From assembly GCA_002389055.1 (NCBI GenBank), contig DGNT01000119.1, positions 1 to 6,239 on the forward strand: DNA of 6,239 nt. Reading direction: 5' to 3'. Source of the DNA: Alcanivorax sp. UBA4485. Its GTDB lineage: Bacteria; Pseudomonadota; Gammaproteobacteria; Pseudomonadales; Alcanivoracaceae. Below the pieces are notes generated by a model that searched no databases, was not told where the DNA came from, and was given only the letters and a program-made list of their open reading frames with translations. Numbering within the stretch: the first letter of the stretch is position 1; each line of letters begins with the position of its first letter. The position numbers and the translations under genes are program-made. Of this stretch, positions 1 through 5,499 are shown piece after piece.

Positions 1-719
1 ACTGGCTCGGCAACGCCCGCGACGCCCTGCTGCGCGAACGGCGCCTCACCGACGACCTGGCCCATGAACTGCGCACGCCGCTGGCGGCGATTCGCACCCA
101 GCTTCAGGTCGCCGATATGACCGATGGCGAGCGCGCCGCCCACGCCCGGGTGCAGGCCCGCCAGGCGGTGCTGCGGCTCGCCAATAACCTGGACCAGCTG
201 CTGGCCCTGGCCCGCGAGGAGGGCGCGGAAAGCCAGCGCCGGGAGCCGCCCGAGGCGCTCGGTGAGCTGCTGGCCACGGTGCTGGAAGAGCTGCAGCCCG
301 CCAGCCTCGAAAAGCGCCTCACCGTTCACCTGCACGCGGACCACGACCGGGCGCTGCGGCGGGCCGCTCCGGCCGGCCCGGGCCTGATGCGGATCGCGCT
401 GCGCAATGTGCTGGAGAACGCGGTCCGGCACAGCCCGGCCGGCGGTGAGATAGGGGTGCGGGTAGAGAGCGGGCAGAACGGCGAAGACATCGCCGTGACC
501 GTCGAGGATCAGGGCCCCGGGCTGGCCCCGGATCAGCGCGCCCGCGCCCTGGACCGGGGCTGGCGCGGCGGTGGCGAGGGCCAGGGGTTGGGCCTGGCCA
601 TCGTCGCCTCGGTGATGGCGCGCACCGGCGGTACCATTGCGCTGGACGCCGCCGACAGCGGCGGCCTGCGCGTGACCCTGCGGTGGCTTAGTTCGCCGCG
701 CCCGGCGGGAAGCGCTTGA
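1..719 (+). CDS. Sensor histidine kinase of a two-component system, C-terminal part (5' end outside window)
   Basis: This is the cytoplasmic half of a membrane sensor kinase. It autophosphorylates on histidine and passes the phosphate to a response regulator, probably encoded just upstream, outside the window. The reading frame is open from base 3. The dimerisation/phosphoacceptor H-box reads DDLAHELRTPLAAIR, with the phosphorylated His at 63-65. The HATPase domain follows: N-box RNVLENAVRHSP (about 394-429), G1 box EDQGPG (about 504-521) and G2 box GQGLGLAIV. The F-box region is unusual, with LDRGWRG where most relatives have a Phe-x-x-Phe-type motif, and the ATP lid is short. The H-box style resembles the QseC/PmrB/TctE group, but the sensor domain that would identify the stimulus is missing. 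The protein stops with TGA at 717-719, inside the 3' end of the opposite-strand lipoprotein gene. The kinase family is certain; the specific kinase is not. Confidence 0.93.
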   Translation, partial: WLGNARDALLRERRLTDDLAHELRTPLAAIRTQLQVADMTDGERAAHARVQARQAVLRLANNLDQLLALAREEGAESQRREPPEALGELLATVLEELQPASLEKRLTVHLHADHDRALRRAAPAGPGLMRIALRNVLENAVRHSPAGGEIGVRVESGQNGEDIAVTVEDQGPGLAPDQRARALDRGWRGGGEGQGLGLAIVASVMARTGGTIALDAADSGGLRVTLRWLSSPRPAGSA

Positions 720-1230
720 ACATCTCCGCCACCATCACGTCGATGCGTTCCTTGCGGCGTTCGCTGCTCATTGATTCGTAGAGCGTATCGCGGCTGGTGG
801 CTTCCCACACCACTTCACTGCTGCTGCGCTCCACCAGGGCGATTTGCAGCTTGTGCTCCTCGTAGGTCTCCCCTTCCACCGGGGTGGTGGCGCCGATCCC
901 GTAGCCCCGGTTGAACCAGCCGAAGCCGAATTGCAGGGTGCTGCCCTGGAATTTCTCCACCGGTACGAAAGCGTAGCGCAGAGTCAGGTCCGCCTGTTCC
1001 AGGTCGGCGCGGGTCAGCGGGCCGTCCGCCAGCTCGCGGCGCACCGCCTCTTGCACCCGCTGGCCGTTCAGGCTGAGCGCTTGCTGGTCGGCGTCCGGCG
1101 CCTCAATGGCGTAACTGCGGTACTGAGTGAAATCGGTACCGGCGCGATGGTCGATCACCACCGGTGACACGCACCCGCCCAGTAACAGGGCGAGCGCGGC
1201 GATCAAGGGCAGGCTGTGTAAGGCTCGCAT
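688..1230 (-). CDS. DUF4136-type outer-membrane lipoprotein
   Basis: This gene encodes a 180-residue predicted lipoprotein. Residues 1-19 form a lipoprotein signal peptide: positive Met-Arg start, a hydrophobic Leu/Ala core and the lipobox LLGGC, with Cys20 as the lipidated residue. Residue +2 after the Cys is Val rather than Asp, so Lol sorting to the outer membrane is expected. The mature part fits the DUF4136 pattern: an early DFTQYRSYAIE segment, a central Gly/Phe/Tyr-rich stretch (FGFGWFNRGYGIG), an ELVW-like EVVWEA strand and a C-terminal helix ending KRFPPG. The function of the family is unknown. The start is supported by an AAGGAG Shine-Dalgarno 7 nt upstream of the ATG. The gene lies 58 bp downstream of the hotdog gene on the same strand but has its own promoter-like region with a Fur-like palindrome. 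Its last 32 bp overlap the kinase gene tail-to-tail. Confidence 0.85.
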   Translation of the reverse strand: MRALHSLPLIAALALLLGGCVSPVVIDHRAGTDFTQYRSYAIEAPDADQQALSLNGQRVQEAVRRELADGPLTRADLEQADLTLRYAFVPVEKFQGSTLQFGFGWFNRGYGIGATTPVEGETYEEHKLQIALVERSSSEVVWEATSRDTLYESMSSERRKERIDVMVAEMFKRFPPGAAN

Positions 1231-1242
1231 GGGACAACTCCT

Positions 1243-1257
1243 TGGGAATGATTCTCA
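1243..1257 (-). promoter_or_regulatory. Fur-box-like palindrome upstream of the DUF4136 lipoprotein gene
   Basis: On the minus strand this site reads TGAGAATCATTCCCA. It is a 7-1-7 inverted repeat with one mismatch between arms and matches 12 of 15 positions of the classical Fur core TGATAATnATTATCA (centre base free). It lies between the -10-like hexamer and the Shine-Dalgarno, touching the latter by one base, and so covers the expected transcription start. A repressor bound here would block initiation. What is seen is the palindrome and its position; iron regulation through Fur is an inference. Confidence 0.5.
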
Positions 1258-1260
1258 AAC

Positions 1261-1292
1261 AGTATAGAACGTCGCCGCGAGAGTGACGTCAA
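1261..1292 (-). promoter_or_regulatory. Candidate sigma-70 promoter for the DUF4136 lipoprotein gene
   Basis: On the minus strand, TATACT (1261-1266) matches 5 of 6 positions of the -10 consensus. It sits about 30 nt before the start codon, which places the transcription start near 1254. TTGACG (1287-1292) is a good -35 hexamer but lies 20 bp away, longer than the usual 16-18 bp. Either the -35 is not used or the promoter is weak or activator-dependent. The -35-like hexamer overlaps the stop codon of the upstream hotdog gene. Confidence 0.45.
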
Positions 1293-2008
1293 CGGGAACC
1301 GGCGGGAATCTGCACCCAGACCGCATGGGCGCGGGCCAGGCAGCGACCGGTGGTGTCGTGCACCGCGGTGCCGGCGAAGTGCTTGCGCCCGTCGCGGCCC
1401 AGCGGCCAGCCACTGACCACATAGGGTTCGCCCACCTTCGGCAGTGAATCCACCTGCACCGTGAAGCTGCCCAGCACCACCCAGGTGTCCGGGTCTTTCT
1501 CCAGGGTGAACGAGCCCGGGCAGTCCAGCGCCGCGTACACCTGCGGCAGCGTCACCCGGCCCTGATCATCACCGTGGCTGGCCGCCGGGGTCCATGGGCA
1601 GGCCACCGCCCGGTGGTCGTCGAGCCAGCCGGGGAACAGCCGCAGGCCGTCGTCCCGGTCCGGGCCGCACACATAGCAACCCGGGAAAGGGTGATCGACG
1701 AAACCGCTGAAGCGGGTCTCCGCCTGCCGAGCTTCGTCCAGGGTGGCCGGCGTCGGCACGATCATTTCCGGCAGGCTGGCCTGGCGGGCACGGGCCACCG
1801 GCTGGTCGCCGTGCAGCGCGAACCACTGCGCGTCTTCCAGCCGCAGCGGCATGTCGGTGTCCAGCGGCGGCGGTGCCATCAGGCGGGTTTCCACGCACGG
1901 GGTGCCGGCGTGCTCGGCCATGCGGCCGCAGATATAGCCGCCGTTGGCGGAGCCCGGCGGGCCGTTATAGCGGTTCTCAATGCGAATCGCGGTGGTGTTC
2001 GGGGTCAT
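1289..2008 (-). CDS. Double-hotdog thioesterase-like protein (PaaI/acyl-CoA thioesterase superfamily), uncharacterised
   Basis: This is a 239-residue cytoplasmic protein that looks like two hotdog folds in tandem. The first half carries GSANGGYICGRMAE (about 19-32), resembling the GG-containing central helix of hotdog thioesterases. The second half begins near a Cys-x-x-Cys motif in FPGCYVCGPDRDDGLRLFPG (about 108-127) and has its own helix-like YAALDCPGSF (158-167). It ends with the strand ARAHAVWVQI. Such proteins are usually annotated as thioesterase-family or hypothetical; the substrate is unknown and no catalytic residue can be assigned with confidence. I chose the ATG at 2006-2008. A longer in-frame ATG at 2066-2068 would run back into the LysR gene and add a Arg-rich tail unlike a hotdog start, while the chosen ATG is preceded by AGGAAAGAG 6 nt away. 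The gene follows the LysR gene by 29 bp on the same strand, so co-transcription is likely. Confidence 0.7.
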   Translation of the reverse strand: MTPNTTAIRIENRYNGPPGSANGGYICGRMAEHAGTPCVETRLMAPPPLDTDMPLRLEDAQWFALHGDQPVARARQASLPEMIVPTPATLDEARQAETRFSGFVDHPFPGCYVCGPDRDDGLRLFPGWLDDHRAVACPWTPAASHGDDQGRVTLPQVYAALDCPGSFTLEKDPDTWVVLGSFTVQVDSLPKVGEPYVVSGWPLGRDGRKHFAGTAVHDTTGRCLARAHAVWVQIPAGSR

Positions 2009-2014
2009 GGTGTG

Positions 2015-2023
2015 CTCTTTCCT
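2015..2023 (-). promoter_or_regulatory. Ribosome binding site deciding the start of the hotdog gene
   Basis: The purine-rich AGGAAAGAG on the minus strand ends 6 nt before the ATG at 2006-2008. It is not a perfect Shine-Dalgarno but is well placed. It favours this ATG over the upstream in-frame ATG at 2068, which lies inside the end of the LysR gene. Confidence 0.5.
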
Positions 2024-2037
2024 GCGGATACTAGGGG

Positions 2038-2919
2038 TTAAACGGGTTCGGCTTCCGCCCTCAGGCATTCACCGAGAAAGCGGGCGGCGCGGCCGGCGTA
2101 CTGGCCGTCGGCGTAGACCAGATACAGGTCGTGGAAGCGCTCCACGCCCTCCTTGAGCGGCAACGGCAGCAGACGGCCTTCGGCCAGGTCGGCGGCGATT
2201 TCGGTCTCCGGCACCCAGGCGAAACCCAGGCCGCGCAGCAACGCCTGACGGCGCGCGCTGCCGTGGGAAAACGTCCAGCGCTGCTCGGCGCCCAGCCAGC
2301 CCGAGTCCACCCGGCGCTTGCCGGAATCCCGGATCACCAGCTGGCGGTGCGGGCGCAGGTGGTCGAGCTCCAGCGGCCCCTGATGATGCAGCGCGTGGTC
2401 CGGCGCCGCCACCGCCACGAAGCGGATGCGCGACAGATGATCGCCCATGAAGCCGGGCGGCACCCGGCCGGTGATCACCACGTCCGCCTCGTGGCGCAGC
2501 AGCGCCTCCTCGGAGCCGGACAGCACGGTTTCCTGAAATTCCACCCGGGTCAGCGGGCTTTCGCTGGCCAGGCGCACCAGGGCGCAGAGCACCTGGTCCT
2601 GGGGGAACAGGCCGTCGGCGGTGAGCCGTACCAGTGGCTCCCAGCCGTGGCCGAAGCGGATCGCGGTGTTCTCAATGCGGCCCGCCTCGTCCACCAGCAC
2701 CTTGGCCTGGCGGTACAGCAGGCTGCCGGTCTCGGTGAGCTTGGCGCGGCGGCCCTCCAGGGCGAAAGCGCGCACGCCCAGCTCGGTCTCGATTTTCTGC
2801 ACCGCGTAGCTGATCGCCGACTGGCTTTTATCCAGCGCCTCGGCGGCGGCGGCGTAGCCGCCCTCGTCCACCACGGCGATCAGGGCCTGCCATTGGTCCA
2901 GGGTGATTTTCGTCGACAT
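2038..2919 (-). CDS. LysR-family transcriptional regulator
   Basis: This is a 293-residue LysR-type regulator, the usual family length. The N-terminal winged helix-turn-helix spans about residues 6-64; its recognition helix is in KSQSAISYAVQKIETELG (31-48), followed by the wing segment GRRAKLTETG. A linker helix and a periplasmic-binding-protein-like effector domain make up the rest (about 92-290). GHGWEP after the linker helix and RRQALLRGLGFAWVPE in the second lobe are placed as in E. coli YhaJ, a regulator that senses quinone-like aromatic metabolites and also lies near yqjG. The gene is divergent from yqjG and shares a 103-bp AT-rich region with a LysR-type dyad, so it probably controls yqjG-pirin and itself. 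No strong Shine-Dalgarno precedes the ATG. The hotdog gene follows 29 bp downstream. The family is certain; the effector is inferred. Confidence 0.92.
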   Translation of the reverse strand: MSTKITLDQWQALIAVVDEGGYAAAAEALDKSQSAISYAVQKIETELGVRAFALEGRRAKLTETGSLLYRQAKVLVDEAGRIENTAIRFGHGWEPLVRLTADGLFPQDQVLCALVRLASESPLTRVEFQETVLSGSEEALLRHEADVVITGRVPPGFMGDHLSRIRFVAVAAPDHALHHQGPLELDHLRPHRQLVIRDSGKRRVDSGWLGAEQRWTFSHGSARRQALLRGLGFAWVPETEIAADLAEGRLLPLPLKEGVERFHDLYLVYADGQYAGRAARFLGECLRAEAEPV

Positions 2920-2934
2920 ATCGAATCAGTTGAC

Positions 2935-2951
2935 CATATTTCACAAATATG
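2935..2951. promoter_or_regulatory. Perfect inverted repeat, probable LysR-regulator binding site
   Basis: CATATTT-CAC-AAATATG is a perfect 7-bp inverted repeat around a 3-bp centre. It contains the LysR-type T-N11-A motif (T2937 to A2949) in an AT-rich setting. It lies 16 bp from the LysR start codon and about 70 bp from the yqjG start, in the gap between the divergent genes. This is where LysR-type regulators typically bind to control the target and autoregulate. Binding by this particular protein is inferred from position. Confidence 0.6.
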
Positions 2952-2957
2952 TGCTGT

Positions 2958-2963
2958 TTTATA
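2958..2963 (-). promoter_or_regulatory. Candidate -10 element for the LysR gene
   Basis: On the minus strand, TATAAA matches 5 of 6 bases of the -10 consensus. It would start transcription near 2951, at the edge of the dyad at 2935-2951, which fits negative autoregulation. No convincing -35 lies 16-18 bp upstream. The overlapping plus strand is also AT-rich (TTATAT at 2959-2964), so the same bases could serve the yqjG promoter. I could not identify a clear plus-strand promoter. Confidence 0.3.
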
Positions 2964-3011
2964 TCGCCTTTTCAGAATCAATAATAGGGGTCAGCTTCAA
3001 ACAATGACACC

Positions 3012-3019
3012 AAGGAGGT
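3012..3019 (+). promoter_or_regulatory. Strong Shine-Dalgarno of yqjG
   Basis: AAGGAGGT is close to a full anti-16S match and ends 3 nt before the ATG at 3023. It fixes the start. It also argues against the out-of-frame ATG at 3004-3006. Confidence 0.75.
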
Positions 3020-3022
3020 CCC

Positions 3023-4027
3023 ATGGGACTGCTGGTCGAAGGACAGTGGCAAGACAAGTGGTACGACACCAAGAGCACCGGTGGCCATTTCAAGCGCTCG
3101 GAGAGCCAGTTCCGTAACTGGGTGACCGCCGACGGCGAAGCCGGCCCCACCGGTGACGGCGGTTTCCCGGCGGAGAGCGGGCGTTACCACCTGTATGTGT
3201 CCTACGCCTGTCCCTGGGCCCACCGGGCGCTGGTGATGCGCGCCTGGAAAGGCCTGGAGAAGCACATCGACGTGTCCGTCGTGCACCCGCTGATGCTGGA
3301 GCACGGCTGGGAGCTGCGCGACGACTTCCCGGCGGCCACCGGTGATCCCTTGTACGGCCTGGACAAGCTGTATCAGCTTTACCTGAAGGCCGACGGCAAG
3401 TACACCGGCCGCGTCACCGTGCCGGTGCTGTGGGACAAGCAGCGCGAGACCATTGTCAGTAACGAGTCCGCCGACATTATCCGCATGTTCAACAGTGCCT
3501 TTAACGAGGTCGGCGCGCGGCCCGGTGATTATTACCCGAGTGATTTGCGCGAACAGATCGAGGCGGTCAACAGCCCGGTCTACGAGAAGGTGAACAACGG
3601 CGTTTATAAAGCCGGCTTCGCCACCGGCCAGCAGGCCTATGACGAAGCGGTACACGCGCTGTTCGGCACGCTTGACGAGTTGGAGGAACGGTTGGGTAAA
3701 AGCCGTTATCTGGTGGGCAACACGCTTACCGAAGCGGATCTGCGCCTGTGGACCACGCTGGTGCGGTTCGATCCGGTGTATGTCACGCACTTCAAGTGCG
3801 ACCGCCGCCGGATCGCCGATTACCCGAACCTGAGCGGTCTGCTGCGCGAGCTGTACCAGCTGCCCGGCGTGGCGGGCACCGTGGATATGGATCATATCCG
3901 CAACCATTATTTCCGCAGCCACCCGACGGTGAACCCGCATGGGATCATCTCGATCGGCCCGGAACAGGATCTTTCCGCCGCTCATGACCGCGACCGGCTG
4001 GGTGAACGGGAGATCCGGGGCGCCTGA
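3023..4027 (+). CDS. yqjG: Glutathionyl-hydroquinone reductase (Xi-class glutathione transferase)
   Basis: This cytoplasmic enzyme uses glutathione to reduce glutathionyl-hydroquinones back to hydroquinones, recycling adducts formed when quinones react with glutathione. The protein has 334 residues against about 328 for E. coli YqjG, and is recognisably similar throughout. Visible features are the N-terminal WYDTKSTGG motif, the thioredoxin-fold active site YACPWAHR with catalytic Cys63, the cis-proline in VTVPVLWD (Pro134) and the glutathione-binding Glu148-Ser149 in SNESADIIRMFN. Tyr195, Tyr253 and Tyr296 sit at the same positions as the active-site tyrosines of E. coli YqjG. The C-terminal helical domain holds LTEADLRLWTTLVRFDPVYVTHFKCD and ends with RNHYFRSH and the IISIGP motif. 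The gene is first in a two-gene operon with pirin (33 bp gap) and is divergent from the LysR gene that probably regulates it. It is intact, with no missing key residue. Confidence 0.96.
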   Translation: MGLLVEGQWQDKWYDTKSTGGHFKRSESQFRNWVTADGEAGPTGDGGFPAESGRYHLYVSYACPWAHRALVMRAWKGLEKHIDVSVVHPLMLEHGWELRDDFPAATGDPLYGLDKLYQLYLKADGKYTGRVTVPVLWDKQRETIVSNESADIIRMFNSAFNEVGARPGDYYPSDLREQIEAVNSPVYEKVNNGVYKAGFATGQQAYDEAVHALFGTLDELEERLGKSRYLVGNTLTEADLRLWTTLVRFDPVYVTHFKCDRRRIADYPNLSGLLRELYQLPGVAGTVDMDHIRNHYFRSHPTVNPHGIISIGPEQDLSAAHDRDRLGEREIRGA

Positions 4028-4060
4028 GGCACCCCGGAGAGCAGCCAACAGGAGGCAACC

Positions 4061-4915
4061 ATGAAAGAGCGTCGCATACTCAATACGTTCCGTGCCCTGG
4101 ATACATCCGACGGCGCCGGCGTGCGCCTGAAGCGCGCGCTGGGCCACAACCCGGCGGTGCGGCTGGATCCGTTCCTGATGTTGGATGCGTTCTCCTCCGA
4201 CAACCCGGACGACTATGTGGCCGGTTTCCCGGCCCACCCGCACCGCGGCTTCGAGACCGTCACCTACCTGGTGGAAGGGCACATGAAGCACCGCGACCAC
4301 CTGGGTAATGAAGGCGATCTCAAGCAGGGCGGCGTGCAGTGGATGACCGCCGGGCGCGGCATTATCCACGAGGAAATGCCCCAGCAGCAGGACGGTCTGT
4401 TACGCGGCTTCCAGCTGTGGATCAACCTGCCGGCGGCGGAGAAAATGAAGCCGGCCGGTTACCGGGACGTGACCGACACCGAGATGCCGCGCCTGGATCT
4501 GCCCGGTGGCGGGCAGGTCAAGGCGGTGGCCGGTGAGGTGACTTTGAACGGCGAGACGATCACCGCGCCGGTGGTCGGCGGCAGCACCGATCCGCTTTAC
4601 CTGGATGTGAAGTTGCGTGGCGGCGAGAGCCTTACCGTGCCGGTGAAAAGCGGCTACAACGCGCTGTTGTATCTGTTCGAGGGAAGCCTGACGGTGAACG
4701 GCGATACGCTGCGTCTGGAGCACAGCGCCACCCTCAGCGACGGCGACCGGGTGACGCTCGCCGCCGGCGGCGATGGCGCCCGGCTGATACTGCTGGCGGG
4801 CAAGCCGATCGGCGAGCCGGTGGCCCAGTACGGTCCTTTCGTGATGAACACGCAGGAAGAGATCGAGCAGGCGCTGCGGGACTATCGGGCCGGCACTTTG
4901 GCTGAGCCAGCTTGA
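4061..4915 (+). CDS. Pirin-family protein (bicupin; possible quercetin 2,3-dioxygenase activity)
   Basis: This is a 284-residue pirin, close to the usual length for the full two-cupin form. The N-terminal cupin contains FPAHPHRGFETVTYL, with metal ligands His59 and His61, and GRGIIHEEMP, with ligands His103 and Glu105. This matches the His-His-His-Glu iron site of human pirin and E. coli YhhW, so the metal site looks complete. The C-terminal part (about 160-284) holds the second cupin, including YNALLYLFEGSLTVNG. Bacterial pirins are redox-linked; some cleave quercetin in vitro and others bind metabolic enzymes, so the in vivo substrate here is unknown. The start has AGGAGG 5 nt upstream (4050-4055). 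The gene follows yqjG by 33 bp with no visible terminator, so the two are probably co-transcribed. Pairing with a quinone reductase and a LysR regulator recalls YhaK/YhaJ/YqjG of E. coli. Confidence 0.93.
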   Translation: MKERRILNTFRALDTSDGAGVRLKRALGHNPAVRLDPFLMLDAFSSDNPDDYVAGFPAHPHRGFETVTYLVEGHMKHRDHLGNEGDLKQGGVQWMTAGRGIIHEEMPQQQDGLLRGFQLWINLPAAEKMKPAGYRDVTDTEMPRLDLPGGGQVKAVAGEVTLNGETITAPVVGGSTDPLYLDVKLRGGESLTVPVKSGYNALLYLFEGSLTVNGDTLRLEHSATLSDGDRVTLAAGGDGARLILLAGKPIGEPVAQYGPFVMNTQEEIEQALRDYRAGTLAEPA

Positions 4916-4944
4916 GGGGTCGGGTAGACCTCTGGAATCCTGCC

Positions 4945-4962
4945 GGGCGAGCCAGCTCGCCC
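4945..4962. terminator. Perfect GC hairpin between convergent pirin and osmC genes, possible terminator
   Basis: GGGCGAGC-CA-GCTCGCCC is a perfect 8-bp inverted repeat, in practice a 7-bp stem with a 4-nt loop. It begins 29 bp after the pirin stop and is followed on the plus strand by TTTC, a very short T tract. It could end the yqjG-pirin transcript, but the poor T run makes intrinsic termination uncertain. It may instead be the first arm of the adjacent REP-type cluster. Confidence 0.4.
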
Positions 4963-4966
4963 TTTC

Positions 4967-4988
4967 GCGAGCAGGCTCGCTCCCACAA
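4967..4988. repeat. REP-like palindromic element (Pseudomonas type)
   Basis: GCGAGC-AG-GCTCGC followed by TCCCACAA is a perfect 6-2-6 palindrome with the tail seen in the abundant extragenic REP elements of Pseudomonas and relatives. In those genomes such elements are mobilised by RAYT (REP-associated tyrosine) transposases. It lies in the gap between convergent genes, the typical location. No RAYT gene is present in the window. The copy number elsewhere in the genome cannot be seen. Confidence 0.7.
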
Positions 4989-4994
4989 GGACGG

Positions 4995-5020
4995 CTTTCG
5001 GAGCAGGCCCGCTCGCAACC
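4995..5020. repeat. Degenerate second REP-like copy, direct orientation
   Basis: CTTTCGGAGCAGGCCCGCTC repeats the CTTTCGCGAGCAGGCTCGCTC of the preceding element in the same orientation. It starts 33 bp further on and carries one deleted base and base changes that weaken the palindrome to GAGC...GCTC. It ends 5 bp before the osmC stop codon. It looks like a decayed tandem partner of the intact element. Confidence 0.5.
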
Positions 5021-5024
5021 TCCT

Positions 5025-5447
5025 TCAACCGAGTTTGGCGTCCAGAGTGATGTCGGCGTTGAGTACTTTGGACACCGGGCACCCTTCCTTGGCGCCGTTG
5101 GCGATTTTCTGAAACTCGGCGTCGTCGATGCCGGGAACCGCCGCGTTCATGTCCAGATGAATCTTGGTGATGCTGAAGCCGTCGCCGTCTTTATCCAGGG
5201 TCACTTTGGCCTTGGTGTCGATGCTGTCGGCGGTGTAGCCGGCGTTACCCAGCTCCAGCGAAAACGCCATCGAGAAACAACCGGCGTGGGCGGCGCCGAT
5301 CAGCTCTTCCGGGTTGGTGCCCGGCTCGTCCTCGAAGCGCGTGTTGAAGCCGTAAGGTTGTTCCTTGAGGGCACCGCTTTGCGTGGAGATGGTGCCTTTG
5401 CCCTTCTTGATGTCGCCTTCCCAATGGGCGGATGCGAACTTGTTCAT
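5025..5447 (-). CDS. osmC: OsmC peroxiredoxin (organic hydroperoxide reductase, osmotically inducible)
   Basis: This 140-residue cytoplasmic enzyme reduces organic hydroperoxides using paired cysteines. It resembles E. coli OsmC closely through its length, two residues shorter at the N terminus. Visible features are AHWEGDIKKGKGTI at the start, PYGFNTRFE with Arg37, GTNPEELIGAAHAGCFSMA with the catalytic Glu47 and peroxidatic Cys57, and AKEGCPVSKVL with resolving Cys123. The family closes with ADITLDAKLG. The canonical OsmC features put it in the OsmC rather than the Ohr branch. The ATG is preceded by GGGAGG (5455-5460) with a 7-nt spacer. The gene is convergent with pirin across the REP cluster and 118 bp downstream of pilU on the same strand, a gap long enough for its own promoter. 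Confidence 0.96.
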   Translation of the reverse strand: MNKFASAHWEGDIKKGKGTISTQSGALKEQPYGFNTRFEDEPGTNPEELIGAAHAGCFSMAFSLELGNAGYTADSIDTKAKVTLDKDGDGFSITKIHLDMNAAVPGIDDAEFQKIANGAKEGCPVSKVLNADITLDAKLG

Positions 5448-5499
5448 GACGTTGCCTCCCGATACGAAATGTCCGGGCAGAGTGGGAGCCCGTCCGTGA

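Noticed and set aside
2009..2068. A longer N-terminus for the hotdog gene, starting at 2068
   Set aside because: It would overlap the end of the LysR gene. The added 20 residues are Arg-rich and unlike the family, while the ATG at 2006-2008 has a better placed ribosome binding site.
2930..2964. Plus-strand sigma-70 promoter TTGACC (2930-2935) with TTATAT (2959-2964) for yqjG
   Set aside because: The spacing is 23 bp, far outside the working range, and no -10-like hexamer occurs 16-18 bp downstream of TTGACC. The true promoter cannot be placed from the sequence.
2131..3117. A 328-codon open frame on the plus strand opposite the LysR gene and running into yqjG
   Set aside because: It is a shadow of the LysR gene, crosses the regulatory dyad and ends inside yqjG in another frame. 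The translation is Gln/Ala/Val/His-rich with no family resemblance.
3004..3117. A small open frame starting with the ATG at 3004, possible leader peptide ahead of yqjG
   Set aside because: It overlaps yqjG out of frame, has no good Shine-Dalgarno of its own, and shows no attenuator-like codon run or hairpin pair. It is simply the tail of the antisense LysR shadow frame.
2978..4369. A 463-codon open frame on the minus strand opposite yqjG and the start of pirin
   Set aside because: It is antisense to two genes with clear family identity and strong Shine-Dalgarno sites. Its translation is His/Gln/Val-rich with no recognisable domain, as expected of a shadow frame in GC-rich coding DNA.
4916..5024. 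CRISPR-like repeat array or small RNA in the pirin-osmC gap
   Set aside because: There are only two related units, spaced 33 bp apart and with no distinct spacers. The palindromes match REP elements, and no promoter for an RNA is apparent.
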